DNA of 64,000 bases from Torymus aiolomorphi (GCA_036365515.1 CM070873.1:264486575-264550574), one strand, 5' to 3'; shown: positions 22,685-37,685, numbered from the stretch's first letter. Translations and numbers: made by a program. The notes: a model not told the origin generated them from the letters alone.

Positions 22685-23531
22685 TTAAAAGGGTGTAATA
22701 GTCATATTTTACCACTAACCCTGTTTTATCAACGGAACGTGTCAAAATAATTAATATAAATAAAATAATAACGATTCGCGTCTTAAGCAAACTCAGTTGC
22801 TCTGCGTAATCCGGTAATACATCATTCTACAAAGTTCCTCACTTAAAAAAGTGATGACGGAAATGTGAAGCCGAAATAAAACCTTTGCGATTGGTCAAGT
22901 CCGTTTAAAAGGAGCCCGTGATTGGTCGACCGTGACGTTAGCTCTTCGCTTAAGGTGTTAGCTGATTGGTCCAAATAAACCAACAGATTGGAATTATGAA
23001 ATATTTAAACTAAAAATATGTCATAAATAGTATTAATGACTTAAAATTGGATTTTGTATAACAAAAAAGTATTAAAATTTGATCTGTAGTTAACAATGAA
23101 GGATTATGAATACTGATCTGATTACAGTTAAATTTCTAACCTCCAAATTTTTGTATTGTAGGAATAAACTAAAATGAATACAATCCAAGTTTCAATAAAA
23201 AATATTGGATAAATATGCGTATGTTACAAAGTAAAATAAATTTTAAATTTATAATATTTCTATATTAATTTTATAATTCGATAATATCAAAAACGATGAC
23301 ACCTTTGTTTATTCTTGGAACGAAATTTGGTTAATTTTCGTTAATTTTCGTTCCAAGAATAAGCAAAGGTGTCGTGGTTTTTGCCTCGAAACTTTGTAGA
23401 ATGATGTATTACAGAATTACGCAGGGCAACTGAATTTGTTCAAGGCGTAAATCGCTATTCGTTTATTATATTAATTACTTGTGCATATTCCGTTGATAAA
23501 ACAGTATTAGTATAGTGCGACAGCCCCTTAA
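22685..23531. mobile_element. TTAA-flanked foldback element (probable)
   Basis: Inverted arms at about 22720-22840 and 23385-23510 share CTGTTTTATCAACGGAA, AATTAATATAA, CTGCGTAATTC/CCGGTAATACATCATTCTACA and AACTTTGTAGAATG-type blocks. A second nested inverted pair, GACACCTTTG(T/C)TTATTCTTGG, sits near the centre-right (23297-23372). TTAA occurs at 22685-22688 and 23528-23531; the right terminus reads GGGGCTGTCGCAC in reverse complement, the left only loosely AAGGGTGTAATAG. The exact left end is less certain. Confidence 0.55.
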
Positions 23532-26500
23532 ATTTGCATAGGAAAAGAAATGGTTTCGGTTATTTTTACAACTTAAATATGGCTTTCACGCCATTTTTAG
23601 GAAAATATATTGCAATTTTAATAGACGAATCTTAAGAATATCAACAATTAAGCCATTAAAAATGAAGAAAAAAGTGAAACTTCTATTAGTGCATTAGGAA
23701 AATTAGATATTTTGATTTATTTGATTTATTAAACATAAACACTAACTGTATATTTAAAAATTAAAATTTCGGTTTGCATGCAACAAAAAATAGTTTTTTG
23801 TATACAACTAATGAAAGCGAAGATAAAAAAAGTATTGGAGAAATAAAATGATTAAATAAATAAATAAAATAAAAATAACAATTTTTGCGGTATATTTTAG
23901 TTTTGCTCTAAACGGAATTATAAAAGGATATGGTGTGTGTGTGTCCGTGATGTGTATGTGTGCGCGTGTATTCAGCTAGAAATACAGTTTATAGATTACT
24001 AGAGGATCCGATCTTATCGTAAAAAAATTGTGTCGGAATAAAAGTGAATACTTTCATTATTCTTTCCAAAATGAATTTTAAGCGACATTCTAGAAATAAT
24101 ACTATGATGTAAAAACGTTGTTTAATGAAGAGATCTTTTATTAATAATTATAAATGAACGTTTTTTTTTTATAAAAAATCGCTGAAGCCATATTTTCTTC
24201 TGGCCATCTTTGCCGGAAAGACTTTCTAATACATTTACGCATTTCTGTACCAAAAAACAAATTAATTTTATATGTATAATGAACAGCGCACTAGATGTCT
24301 ATTATTAGTTTATTTTATCATTACATTAACGGGATGTGTGATACCGACACAATTTTTCAACGAGTATATCTCATAAAAGTACTAATAGAATCGCTCGAAA
24401 AAAATTTTTGAGTATAGTATTTATATATACGAAGGTCGTGAAAATTGTGTTTTTTCAAATCAACGTTTGAAAAGTTAATTTATTAAATAATGAAATTTGA
24501 TTTGATTTTGAACTCCACGTGGCCTTGGTAAAAATAAGCTATTCGGTTTTACCCCAAAGTTTAAAAAAAAAAGTAATTATTCATTTTTTTAGAGTTAAAA
24601 GTGAAATTAAGAAACGGAATTATTGTCCCTACTTATTTATTATAACATAAATAATAAGGTTATGTACATACTGAAAGAATATGTTGCTTACAGGAAGATA
24701 ATACGCACTATGACTGTTACGATGGACATGGTCTTGCGGGCTAAGAAATCTTTGACCTCTTATAAAGTCAACACGAGGCTATTTTTGACGTGCCGATCGC
24801 ATACAAAATGATAATAGGAACACTCCCAAAGAGATACCATAGCTATTATATAGATCGCACTAGTAGTAACCGAGAAATTGAGAATTCTGGTTTTGCCCCA
24901 GTCTCCCCTATAATTGGCAATAGTTGTACACACGTAAGCGCCAAAATATAACCATAAGGTGCGTTTTGGTGCGTTTACTATAAGTTTAACATACCCTTCA
25001 CTTGCATTTAGACTGCTGATGATTCACAAATCACAAGAAAATAATAATATTATAAGAATACATCGTAATTTCATTAGGAAAAGGAAACAAAAATGCAAAA
25101 GAATGATGTAAATAATTAATATTAGTGAAAAATATCAAGATTTTGTCAGACATTCGATAGAAAAAATAACTAAATACACGTTTATACAAATGTTTTCTAC
25201 TTTGAAAATAAAAAATATTTTTCTATTTTTCCTTTATACTCATTATACAATATATAACAATTTAGCGAAAGAAATTCTAGGTACACAAGTGTTGTGTGTA
25301 CGTATGACTGTGCGTGCGTAAGTGTGCATATATATCTATGTGTGCGGTCGCGTGCGTATGCATGTGTAAACCTCAACTTTGTAAGTAAAATTGTTTCCAT
25401 TAAATTTATAACCCGAGTGTTAGACGAGTTATAATACAGACTAACCAATTTAATCGTAAGAATGCCATAGTCATTGATTTCAAACCTGTTAATATAAGTA
25501 CATTGTACGTTTTGCAAAAATAAAAGAATATTGATTGAGTAATTGCAGTTTTAAAATATATAAAAATATATTGCTTATACATGGGTTAAATCCGAATTAG
25601 TTTCAGCAAATGTAATGATCACACTCTAGTGCTGCTCATCATCCGTGATCGGTATAGGTTCAATTTTTTCAAGTACCCCCAAAAATGCCGGTATGCAAAA
25701 ACTTATATAAATTTTTGAATATTAATTTAACGTACATAGTTATATAGATAAAATACAACGCGATCAAAGTTTTCGCGCACTCATATCAAAGAATATAGGG
25801 CACGGGCTCACTCCATAGGCCTCTTCTGCATTGACTGTTACTTGCCTTCGGAGCGCTCCCGCGCTCCTTGATAAATGAAAATACATAATTACACGATATT
25901 TCACTAAAGCAAATTCAAATTTGTTAATGTACATGGCAGGATCAACATGTACATTATTATTAATGATAACATGTACATTAACAAATTCGAATTTGTTAAC
26001 GTACATGTTATTATACATGACAGGATGTGGTTTTTTTCAAGAGTCTCGTGTGCGGCGCTATATATATATGCACTCTTAGATTTTATTTATATGTAATTTA
26101 AATCTGATATTATATACAGATACAATGAAAATCTAATCGATACACTTGTGAAAATATATTTTCCATTTATAGAACAAATACTGTAATTATTCCCTGGCAG
26201 ACGGCATAATAAGCGCGTGGAATTAGTAAAACTATATATATATTATCCTCTTAAAAAAGTGATGACAGGATGTTGTGAAGCATTTAAAGAAGCAATAGGA
26301 TTGGTTGATGGTTCAATATCCGGTCTGAATAGCGCAAAAATTCAAAATGTTCTCTGATATAAAATGAATATTTTGATATAAAAATTAATTAAATGATTTA
26401 TATGTGTATTTGAGTAAATAAATAAAATAATCATTAAATAATTCAATATCCCAATTGATTAAAATGTTGTATCTCCTAATTTAATTAAAAAATAAACAGT

Positions 26501-26635
26501 TTCGATTGGTTTCCCAACCTCAAAATTTAGAATTCAAATCTGTTATTTAGTACAAATAATATATTATGCTTTCTGAAAGAGAATGCTAATAAAAAATACA
26601 GTAATGAAATCTAAAATATTTGTTGGTTCCGTTTG
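23532..26635. other. AT-rich intergenic DNA with minor repeats
   Basis: A short interrupted GT tract lies at 23930-23972. At 24326 TTAA is followed by CGGGATGTGTGATACC, a possible lone end of the GGTTATGTGATACCC family. At 25900-26020 a cluster of inverted/direct AACAAATTCGAATTTGTTAA and ACATGTACATTA motifs forms nested palindromes. No gene was recognised. Confidence 0.45.
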
Positions 26636-26639
26636 TAAT

Positions 26640-27546
26640 AATCAAGTTGTGGCTTGTTAATTGTAGCGATTGGCGTGCGCGCAAGTGCGGTGCTATGCTC
26701 ACGGGAGCAAGTAGTCGGTAGTTATAGCTTTTCGAGTTGATGTTGCAGTGATTCCCAAGAAGAAAAGAAGAAGTGGCTCGGCCCTTTAAAAAGCTCGATT
26801 CGGTTAAGTAGTCGGCGCGTGATGAAAGGCGGCGAGCCTAGAAAATGAGCAGGGGTGCGGGAAAGGCAACTTACTTGGGCAGCGGCAGGCGGGAGCGTGT
26901 GGGCGGCTGGCAGTCGGCTCGTCGGCTGCGGGCGGGCAGAGGCTCGCAAGTAGCCCGAACTGCCAGAGTGGCAATATGCAGAAGGCGAGCTGCTCGCTTG
27001 CACTCGCGCACGCTTAACAATAATAATAATAGTGGGAAGCAGAGTCGTTTGTTGGGCTAAACAATCGTCGCAAGTTGGGAAAGAAAAGCGGAAAGAGCGA
27101 AGCGACGCGGCCGATGTTTATGCACTCTCCCCGGGGCTGGCCTCGCGCACGTGCGCGGCGCCGTTGCGACACGCCGCGCGTTGCGTCACCGCGGCCGCAG
27201 CGTCCGCCGGCGCTTCTGCTGTCGGCGGGCTGCACTCGCGGCTCCCTCGCGGCTCTCTCGCGCGGGCTTCGAAAAGCGCGCGGCGGGCGGTTGAACGTCC
27301 TGGGCGGACTGGGCCGGCGCGGCCGCGCTGCGCTGTCCTGGCGATCGCGCACTCTCCCTCTCTGGCTGCCTCTGGCTCTCGGCTCGCAGGCTGCGGGCGG
27401 ACTAGCTGCCGTGCTGCTCGCTGCAGTCGCGCGCGCGCACTCGCGGCCGCGTGTCTCTTGGCTCGGCGAGAGGCCGGCGCGCGCGCGGCCCGGGGGAGGG
27501 GGCCGCCGGCCGGAGGGGGGCCTAAGGCCATAGCCACGGCCACGCA

Positions 27547-27577
<31 letters not shown>

Positions 27578-27840
27578 GCGCAGAAGCCCCACGCGCCCGA
27601 ATCGTTTCGAGCGAAGGTGAAGCGCCGGAGAGCCGGCTCTGGACTTGGAGTTGGAGGACAGTCGCTCGTTGCGCAAACTGCCACTTGCACTTTTTGCCTC
27701 CCACCGCTCGCTGCTGGCTTCCTGCCGCCCGGCCCTCCGAAACGGCCGACCTTTAAGCGCATCCGCTCTTATCTCTCCATTATCAATAGCTCTTTCGAAA
27801 AAACCAACTTTATAGAGCGAGCGCTATTTCATCTTAGAAA
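26640..27840. promoter_or_regulatory. Large GC/CpG-rich island (probable promoter/5' leader)
   Basis: An abrupt shift from AT-rich to extremely CpG-rich sequence, densest at 27080-27560 (for example CGCGGCCGCAGCGTCCGCCG). Long frames are open simultaneously on both strands (up to 301 codons plus, 220 minus), as expected where stop codons are rare because of composition. A (CCG)n run lies at 27548-27575. The simplest reading is an unmethylated promoter with a long non-coding 5' leader. Direction is uncertain; the small ORF at 27842 would suit a plus-strand transcript. Confidence 0.5.
27548..27576 (+). repeat. (CCG)n trinucleotide repeat
   Basis: About nine uninterrupted CCG/GCC units inside the CpG island. 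They give poly-Arg or poly-Ala runs in the spurious frames across the island. Confidence 0.95.
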
Positions 27841-27841
27841 C

Positions 27842-27937
27842 ATGCAGTCGAGCAACTTTATGCTTCGTCTTGGTGGAAAGAACGCTCGACCTTGCTGTCA
27901 GAGATACGTTGAAAGTATCTCCAAAATCCCGTGGTGA
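27842..27937 (+). CDS. Candidate 31-residue small ORF at the island edge
   Basis: ATG at 27842 opens a 31-codon frame (MQSSNFMLRLGGK, then a Cys-Cys pair, ending SISKIPW) closed by tandem stops TGA TAG. It sits where the GC-rich leader gives way to ordinary composition. Its residues are not the Arg/Ala/Pro bias of the island, so codon content looks less compositional than the frames around it. I recognise no family. It may be an upstream ORF or micropeptide of the transcript driven by the island, or chance. No signal peptide or membrane segment is visible. Confidence 0.25.
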   Translation: MQSSNFMLRLGGKNARPCCQRYVESISKIPW

Positions 27938-27999
27938 TAGCGAAAAACTCAAAGTAATATCGTATTCAGCTGCACTTGGAGGATGAAATACTTGGAACG

Positions 28000-29670
28000 T
28001 GATGTTGTTTTATTTTCATAGACCTTATGTACGTTATTTGCAAGAAAAAGCGCGCCAAATTTTCAACATCAAAGTATGCAAAGTTGTTTGCACGTTAACT
28101 GGTTAAGCGAGAAATTACCGTGCAGGCAGAGAATAACTGACGATTTTTACATACTTTCAAGGGCATTGATGTAATATCTCGTCTTTAGCCACGTGTCATA
28201 GATAACGCGGAAAAAAGGCGTGTCTTTTAATGGGCAAGGTTGAGGTAGTTTTCATATACGGTTAGTGCGTAGATAGACTAAATAATCAAGATTTGTATAA
28301 AATTCATAAGAAAAGACAATATAGTATATAAGATGGCTCGCTATTTCTAATTTATCAATCTTAATAAGTTAGGAGTTGCAATGAGAGCGGAATTTTGAAT
28401 TGTCATAACATATTATTAAACATAGCAGCTAAAAATGTATAGATTTTTGGTAATGAGAGGGATAGCTATGGTCTGTGGGTTTTTGTCGATTTTTCGCGTT
28501 GGTCCAGTGCTTCGTTTTAGGAAGTTCAGTCCCAGTCGAGTAATCGTCTCTTTGACCCTGAAGGCTCTCCTTCACCCAGTGATATAGAGACGCTACGGCG
28601 GTCGAGTCGACAGTCAAGGTCGCGCGCCGTATGGCATCGACGCAAGCCCTGACACATATAACTGGGACACCTCCACTCTCCACTCAACCTGAACTTGAAC
28701 GCTACTTGCACTTTCACTCTTTTTTTTATACATACATCATCACCGTTTACTTTATTTATATATATTTTTTTCAATTATTCTTTATGGCAGCCCTTTTGAA
28801 TATCATATCGACAGGCACCTGTCGGTATTAAACTTCTACCATTATCGTCATCACGAAACTTTTGATGCAGCTCAACTTAATTCTTTACATGTACACTAAT
28901 GCAATGTACAATGTTTATATCAAATTTTATGAACGATATACAAACGATTCATTTACGTAATTTAACCTTTAGCTACTGTCTATGCATTACAATATTTATC
29001 ATTCCTTATTCATTTTCAAAATTTTATAGTGTCACATGTTGAATTGAAACATGACGCGAAAATTATATTTAAAAGATCTAAATTATATAATCACATGTTC
29101 TTGGATATTGAATTTTCGCAAAAAGTATATTAATTTATTTTCTATATGCAAACGGCATAAGTACATTGTCAAAAAAGTTTCATGACAATTACAAATAGTT
29201 TTGTAAAAATTACCATTTTGTCTTGTAAAGCTACCACAGAATATGTAAAAACTTAAAAAATTATCATACTTTATAGGAAATTTTACAATAACACTATAAT
29301 ATTTTTTTTGCTTTTTACAGTCTGTGGTGCTTTATCAAACAGGATGGTCATGTTTAGAAAACTACTTGTAATTTTAACTAAACATTTTTTTCAGTGTATG
29401 AAATCGAAAATGAAAAAAATCTTATTTTTTATAATCTCTTATAATAGAAAATACTGTATGTCTTATCTTAAAAAATGATGGATTTGTCATGATATCAATT
29501 TATTCGTGATTTGGTTGGTGGGAGTAATTTGGGTTGCTAGCTAGGTTACAAAAACAAAAGTGGCGCGAAGGCTTGTTAAAGTTGCGCTTAGAGATGGCTA
29601 GTATCAGCAAATTTAAAATGATAGATTATCGTTTAATAGTTACTATCGCACTACAATAAACAAGAATAAT
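28000..29670. other. Intergenic DNA, one mid-GC patch
   Basis: The segment 28430-28700 is GC-richer (CCAGTGATATAGAGACGCTA, CGCGCGCCGTATGGC) and open in overlapping frames on both strands, with no recognised protein. It may be another promoter-proximal piece. The rest is AT-rich without features. Confidence 0.35.
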
Positions 29671-29671
29671 A

Positions 29672-30637
29672 TACACGGAAAAAAATAAACAGTAGTTCTT
29701 ACTGTTTCGCACAAGTAAAATCTACTTTCTTAAGAAAAAGTAAAAATTGCTTTATAAAATCAGTAAAATCAACATTTCATACAGTAGAAACTACAGTTTA
29801 TTTGAAAAGTAGAATCTACTTTTTAAAAAAGTAGAATATACTTTTAAAAAAAATAGAATCTACTTTTTAAAAAAGGAGAATCTACTTTTTAGATGAATTA
29901 AGTTCTAGATGCTCATTGTTAATGAATTTGCAATGGTTTTATAAAAAATTATAAATAAATAAAAATTATAAAAAATTACATGCTAACACATACTGCGTGA
30001 ATATGAAATGTTTTTATCGGTATATGAGCAAATCTTTGAAACCGTCACAGTTTTTGTGTCACAGACTCGAAAAAAATTTTTTTTGGAGCACATCTTTCGG
30101 ACAAGTTTCTTCTCAATCTCTATACCATATATTATAAGAAAAAATAGTTGAACAAGCGAAAGCGGGTTTGTGACAAAGTTTTAAATGCATATAAATTTTT
30201 GTTATGGGAATTTAACATGGGAAAAATTGACGAAAAGTGGTCATTGATGATTAACCAATAACAAGCTATTCAGTAAGCCAAACCAAATTCCACAAAGAAG
30301 CGATTCAAGTTAAAGAATAGAGCTTTAATTTAAGTTGTGAATCGCTAAAATCGATCGATTCTGTGCAAAACTATGTGAAATTGAAAATGGCGAAAAATGA
30401 CAAAAATTTGGAAAATTACGCGGACTTAGAAAAAATCGCTCATTCCGAAATTCGATTTTAGAAAAAGTAGAAACTACTTTTTACTCCAGCAAGCAGATCT
30501 TATTTTACCGAAAAGTAAATTCTACTTTTCTATAAAGCTGTTTCTACTGATACTTATGAAAGTAAAATTAACTTGCCATTTTACAGTAAAATTTACTGTG
30601 TAAAAAGTAGAATTTACTGTTTATTTTTTTCCGTGTA
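29672..30637. mobile_element. TIR element with CACGGAAAAAAATAAACAGT ends
   Basis: A 966-bp element bounded by TACACGGAAAAAAATAAACA and its exact complement at 30618-30637. Subterminal zones are filled with short units of (A)GTAGAATCTACTTTTTAAA in both orientations (29700-29895 and 30470-30625). The middle is AT-rich and non-coding. No clear target duplication is visible. It is a non-autonomous DNA element of uncertain superfamily. Confidence 0.75.
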
Positions 30638-30639
30638 AC

Positions 30640-31480
30640 TAAATTACAAGTACCGTTGTACATCACAAGGGAACAACCATTGCTTCAAATTATTTATAGT
30701 ATAATTATTTAAAATTTAAAAAATTTCGATTTCATAATTTTTCAGTGTTGCTTGGAGATTTATTGAATGCGATATTACTTTTAAATATTCGCAATCATCT
30801 TAGTCGTTCACTGCTCTTCAAGATATTTTGAATACAATGCAATAGAAATTATTTAGAGAAACCAAAAATTGGATTTAAATAACAGCATATAAGATGCTGG
30901 TACCAACAATGGTTCTAACATCCTCTTGAACATCCAAAACTGATATTAAAAGAGAAACCATTATTAGTTACTATATTCGATTTTTTACCTTTTAATTTTC
31001 TGAAATATCGATATCTAAATAAGGTTATGCTCTCATATACCAAGATAAAGATAAAAACACTTATAGAGATTTATGGAACTTGTTTATTTAGTTTTTTGAC
31101 ATATCTACTGAATCATTTATACTTTTTATCAATCATACAGGCGAGCAAATTTAAATAATATTTGCTAAAGAAAATTTTGTAAATTTTCCAATGCGATCTC
31201 ATTAGTTTTTTGCAACAAATTAGGAAGAAAAGTAAATTGTCGAAAGTGTTCAAAATACTTATTGCATTTTTTTGAAAATTCTTTTAAAATTTATATCATT
31301 AATGTTATGACGCCAGCATGTTGTGAATTACCACAAATGTTGTAGGAAAAGTGATGTTTTTGAGTTTAAAATTTAAATAAACAATATGCTAATAATTAAT
31401 TTGTGAATAGAGTTAATGGAACGCATGATACACATCTTGTTTGTAATCAGAGTTGCGATAGAAATTATTTTCCTTTTATA
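30640..31480. other. AT-rich intergenic DNA, nothing seen
   Basis: No repeats, open frames or splice-bounded exons that I can support. Confidence 0.45.
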
Positions 31481-31599
31481 TTTAATATTTAAATGAAAGA
31501 TTTGTGTCGGCATGTGTAATGAAATGGAATTTCGTAAGAATTGAAAGACAGCGAAAGAATGAGTAAGAATGAAAAAGAAAGAGGATGAAATATGAGAGG

Positions 31600-32632
31600 A
31601 AGGGAAGGGTGCGGCGATGAAAAGTAAAATGAAGCAAATGTTTGGGTGCTTTCGTCGCGAGATAGATGTCTAGCTCCGCTCGTTGGATGAACGCTGATAG
31701 TCTAGCCAAGCGAGAAAGCAGCGCGAGCCAGGGGGCAGGGGCAGGGAGAAAGGAGTGAGAGAGGGAAAGGCCGATGCCCGGTGACCCGCGTTTACTCGCG
31801 GGAGAAAGTTGCAGCAGGGACTTACTTTCTCGCGAGTTCAAGCGATGCAATCGTTTAAATAGAGTGCAAGCCAGTGCAAGCGAGCGACTTGCAAGTCCTA
31901 AGCCCTAACATAACTGGTAGTGCGCTAGCAGAAAGCCCACAGTCAGATGGCCGCTGCAAGCTCGGCCCGGTGCGATGGGGGGCAAAAAGACAGCCGCTTG
32001 ACTGGGCCAAGTGGCGATGCATGCGCATCCGCAGAAAAGAAGGTGCGAGCGGAGAGCGAGATCTCGGGAGATCCTAGGGGTTCGGCGAAGCGTGACGTAG
32101 AATAGCGCGGTTCACTCGACGTGACGTCACTCATTTGATGACGTGTGGTCAACTGCGGTCAATGCACCTCAGCAGGCAGAGCCCCAGTGTGCGAGAGCGG
32201 CTCGGCTATCCGCGGAGAGCGCAACAGCACGGCCGGAGAGAAAGAGCGAGGGGGGAAGGAGACTAGCGCATGCCCTCTCCCTCCCTCGCCCCACGCGCTC
32301 GACCGAGTGTGTATTTTAAACGCTAACCTCTTATTCGCAGCTTTTCGACGCTCTCTTGCGTAACAGTCGTTTCGCTCATTCACGCCTTCTTTCTCAGCCG
32401 ACCCTTTTCCTGGAGCGGCCGGAGCTCCAACCCTGTCTCGGCACAGCCGGCGCTTACTACTCGGCCCGGGAAACTCGACCGCGGCGTGCATTTCCGCGCT
32501 TGTATCGGGCAGCGGCTTGTTGTGGTTGCGCTTTTGAGAGATAGCCGGAAAGAAATCTGCAGGCAAGCTCTCGCTCCCACCCTCCCTCCCTCCCTCTCTC
32601 GCAGGCAGGCAGGCACGCACGCACGCGAGCGA

Positions 32633-32668
<36 letters not shown>

Positions 32669-33250
32669 CAGTCTGAACTCGCGGCGAGCTGAGAGGCGCG
32701 GACGGGCGGTCAGAGACCCCGCAGGGCCGCACACAAACAGTGCAGCATTCGCCACTTATTCAAGCTCCGCGCGAGCTGCGCTCTCTATAGGTTTTCATAG
32801 GCAGAAGCAAGACTCACCGCGGGCGGAGGAGAGGAAAGGACCAGCACGGTCCTTTGGCGGCACGAGGTGTATCGTTTGATGAGGAGTCGGCTGCAATCGA
32901 ACTGACACTGTCTCTGGCCGGAGAAAGAGCCGGAGAGAGGAGAGAAAAGAGCGCACGTGGTCCGAGCCAGCTATAGTTTTGGCGGGCGCGCGAAAGTCGG
33001 CGCTCGGCGGTGTCGCGGTGCGCGGCTCGCGAGTGGCGCGTGTCGCGTGCTTGTAAACGCGCGTACGACTGAAGCTCTCTGCGGCTCGGGGCGCGCGCAG
33101 CCGGCGCAGCAGCTCCGGTCTTCCTCCTCTCCCTCTCCCGCACCCCACCCTCGCCCACTCGTCCATCCCTACTCTCAACGCCCTTTCAGCCCGCCACCCC
33201 CAAATCTCATTAAAGATCTTCACCTCTTCTCCATCATTCGTATGAGGGCT
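31600..33250. promoter_or_regulatory. Second large GC/CpG-rich island
   Basis: CpG-rich sequence with overlapping open frames on both strands (up to 198 codons), a compositional effect. It includes a CRE-like palindrome at 32121, a (CT)n run at 32636-32665 and CGCACGCACG-type repeats. The densest part is 32950-33110 (GGCGGTGTCGCGGTGCGCGG). It is probably a promoter region, possibly bidirectional, of a gene whose coding exons are not recognisable here. Confidence 0.5.
32121..32146. promoter_or_regulatory. CRE-like sites
   Basis: GTGACGTCAC is a perfect 10-bp palindrome containing TGACGTCA, the CREB/ATF consensus. TGATGACGTG, a second half-type site, follows a few bases later. Both lie within the CpG island, which supports promoter function by position only. 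Confidence 0.5.
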
Positions 33251-33716
33251 TTGCTCACCTCACTTTTCACCAACTATTTCCCCCAAGACAATACTTTATC
33301 CCCGCCCAGCTTTTTCCTTCTTCAAACTTTACATTTCCTTAGATTTGCCTCTGTCACAGAAACCCCCATTAATCCGTTCATGCTTCTTAACGCAATGGTT
33401 ACAATCTTATGTAATTATAACAGCTCTTCAATAATACACCTGTATATGTTGAGTCTCACCAAATATTGCCCGGTATTTACGCGAAAAATACTTTTACAAT
33501 AATTTAGTCAAATCTAGCTTGATATTTTTAGACATCGGTTAGATAAATATATTCAAACCTTAAAAAGTAAATGTTGTAGTGAGTGGTAAACATTTCAATA
33601 AAAAGAAATAAATAATAAATAAAAATCGTAGAAAAAATATTTTAAGAAACAATAAAAAATCAAGTAAAAGAAGAGTTTTGACTAACTCCATATCTGTCTC
33701 TGTCTGCAGTATGCCT

Positions 33717-33718
<2 letters not shown>

Positions 33719-33757
<39 letters not shown>

Positions 33758-33785
33758 TCCCCCCCCCCCTCTCGCTCGCTCGCTC
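33719..33785. repeat. (TC)n and poly-C/(GCTC)n simple repeats
   Basis: A TC run at 33719-33752, then a C-run (about 33761-33770) and CTCGCTCGCTCGCTC. Low complexity only. Confidence 0.9.
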
Positions 33786-33926
33786 TGACGTAATTATAAT
33801 TGCTCTTCAAGGGCTATGCGCACAAGAGAAACGCACTAGAAAGAAGTGAGTTGAGGATAAATTAATTACGCCGTGTAAATCCTACATTGTCTATCTATTC
33901 TTACTCCTTTTTTCTGCTTCTGAACA

Positions 33927-34113
33927 TACTATTTTTTCACCATACCCTGGTCAAAAGTGCCACCTTCGCTCCCGGTTCAAAAACGCGAATGTGGTATTTT
34001 CGGTCCGGGTATGGTGAAAAATCCTATACGCAACACGGAGATAAAGAGTTGACCAGTCCAGAGCACGTGTAAATTGCCAACTCTTTACCTCCCTAGTTGC
34101 GTAATATACTATT
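33927..34113 (+). repeat. CCATACCC/GGGAGGTAAAGAGTTGGC hairpin repeat, copy 3
   Basis: It reads TTTTTTCACCATACCCTGGT / GGTCCGGGTATGGTGAAAAA, then ACGGAGATAAAGAGTTGACC / GCCAACTCTTTACCTCCCTA, ending GTTGCGTAATATAC. Compared with copy 1 the two hairpins are in the opposite order, so copies differ by module arrangement and not only by substitutions. Confidence 0.75.
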
Positions 34114-34114
34114 A

Positions 34115-36258
<2,144 letters not shown>

Positions 36259-36783
36259 GTACAGCACCAAGTTTTTCAAACTAATTTGCTCATAAAAAAA
36301 ATAACTTTTTTCACAAAACTTTTATCAGACCATCTTTACATCATACTTTTTCAGAAAATTCAAACCGCAAATGTGTAGCTCCTTTCTGAAAGAAAATAAA
36401 ACTAAAATAAAATTCGTACAGGGATTCGGAAAATACTCAAAAAATTTGAGTTTAATCGATTTTACAAAAATAACAATTTTTTGCTTGTATATTAAAGTTG
36501 ATAAATATTCTTCTCGGAAAAACAAAGAAAATGGCGGGTCTCTAATGTGTGCCTCATCTACAAAAAGCTCTACACTGCATTTGAAAGAAGGGCAGATCAA
36601 CGCGTACCTCATTTTCAAAAACAACATTATTGGATGGCACATTCACAGAAAACATACTATGATCTTAGCATATAGATGTGAACTGTAGATTTCAACATTT
36701 ATTAAGATATTATCTACCTGATAAATTTGTATTTCATGTTTATAGTGAGAAAAAATAGGAAAATATACCCTGGATTTCAGTAA

Positions 36784-37625
36784 AAAACCGCTGCCAATTC
36801 ATTGGCCCGTAGCTTCCTCAAACTTAATTTGTTGATTCCTTTAATTAACTTTTAATAACAAAATTTATAATTTTTGCAACAATTTATGACATAATTATAA
36901 TTAAATTCATTTATGAAGATTAAAAAGTATTAATTTTTACATTTATTTATTTATTTAGATAAATTTGGAGCTGATACATAAAGATGTTCTCGAGAAATTC
37001 CGATTTGAAAAAAAGTTAAAAAATTTTAACCTTAAATATCTCTGAAATTTATAAACCAATCATTTTGTCCAAAGAACTTAACCGAGAACTATCCAAAATC
37101 TACCTCGACAAAGAATTTTGAAGCGATTAATAAGTCAATTTTACTCCCGTAATCGTTAGACGTAGAAAACTCATTTTTTAATTTTAAAATTTTTCTAAAA
37201 AACTAATTAACAAAATGAATTCAAATTTTTACAGATAATAGCTATTTATATTATGCATTATTATGATTTTTCTGGAAAAAATTGACCATTTAGTTTGGGA
37301 GTTATAAGCTTTTTTTAAAAAAAAACACGTTTTTGTTAATAACAAAAGAACCGTGATAGCTAGAAATTTTTTTTTAGAAAATATAGGTAATTTAATTCTC
37401 TTTCGAATGCTACCCATCCGATTCAAATATCTCGATCCTTTCATTAAAAAAAAGCAAAAGACAATTTTGAGAAAATCGAAAATTTGAAATAAAACAAAAA
37501 CGGATCGGCCCAATCAAAAAACGGATTTTTGATCCGCAATCACACAAAAAAAAAAACAAAAAAATGAGACCTGTCCGGTTAAAATCGACCGAGTAGAAGC
37601 TGAGATCCAGGCGTATACACGCGCG

Positions 37626-37685
<60 letters not shown>

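Noticed and set aside
27014..27937. Overlapping 214-301-codon frames on both strands of the CpG island
   Set aside because: Simultaneous openness in several frames and Arg/Ala/Pro-biased translations fit low stop frequency in GC-rich DNA; only the small 3' ORF is kept as a candidate.
32159..33502. 142-198-codon frames on both strands of the second CpG island
   Set aside because: Same compositional explanation; no recognisable domain in any frame.
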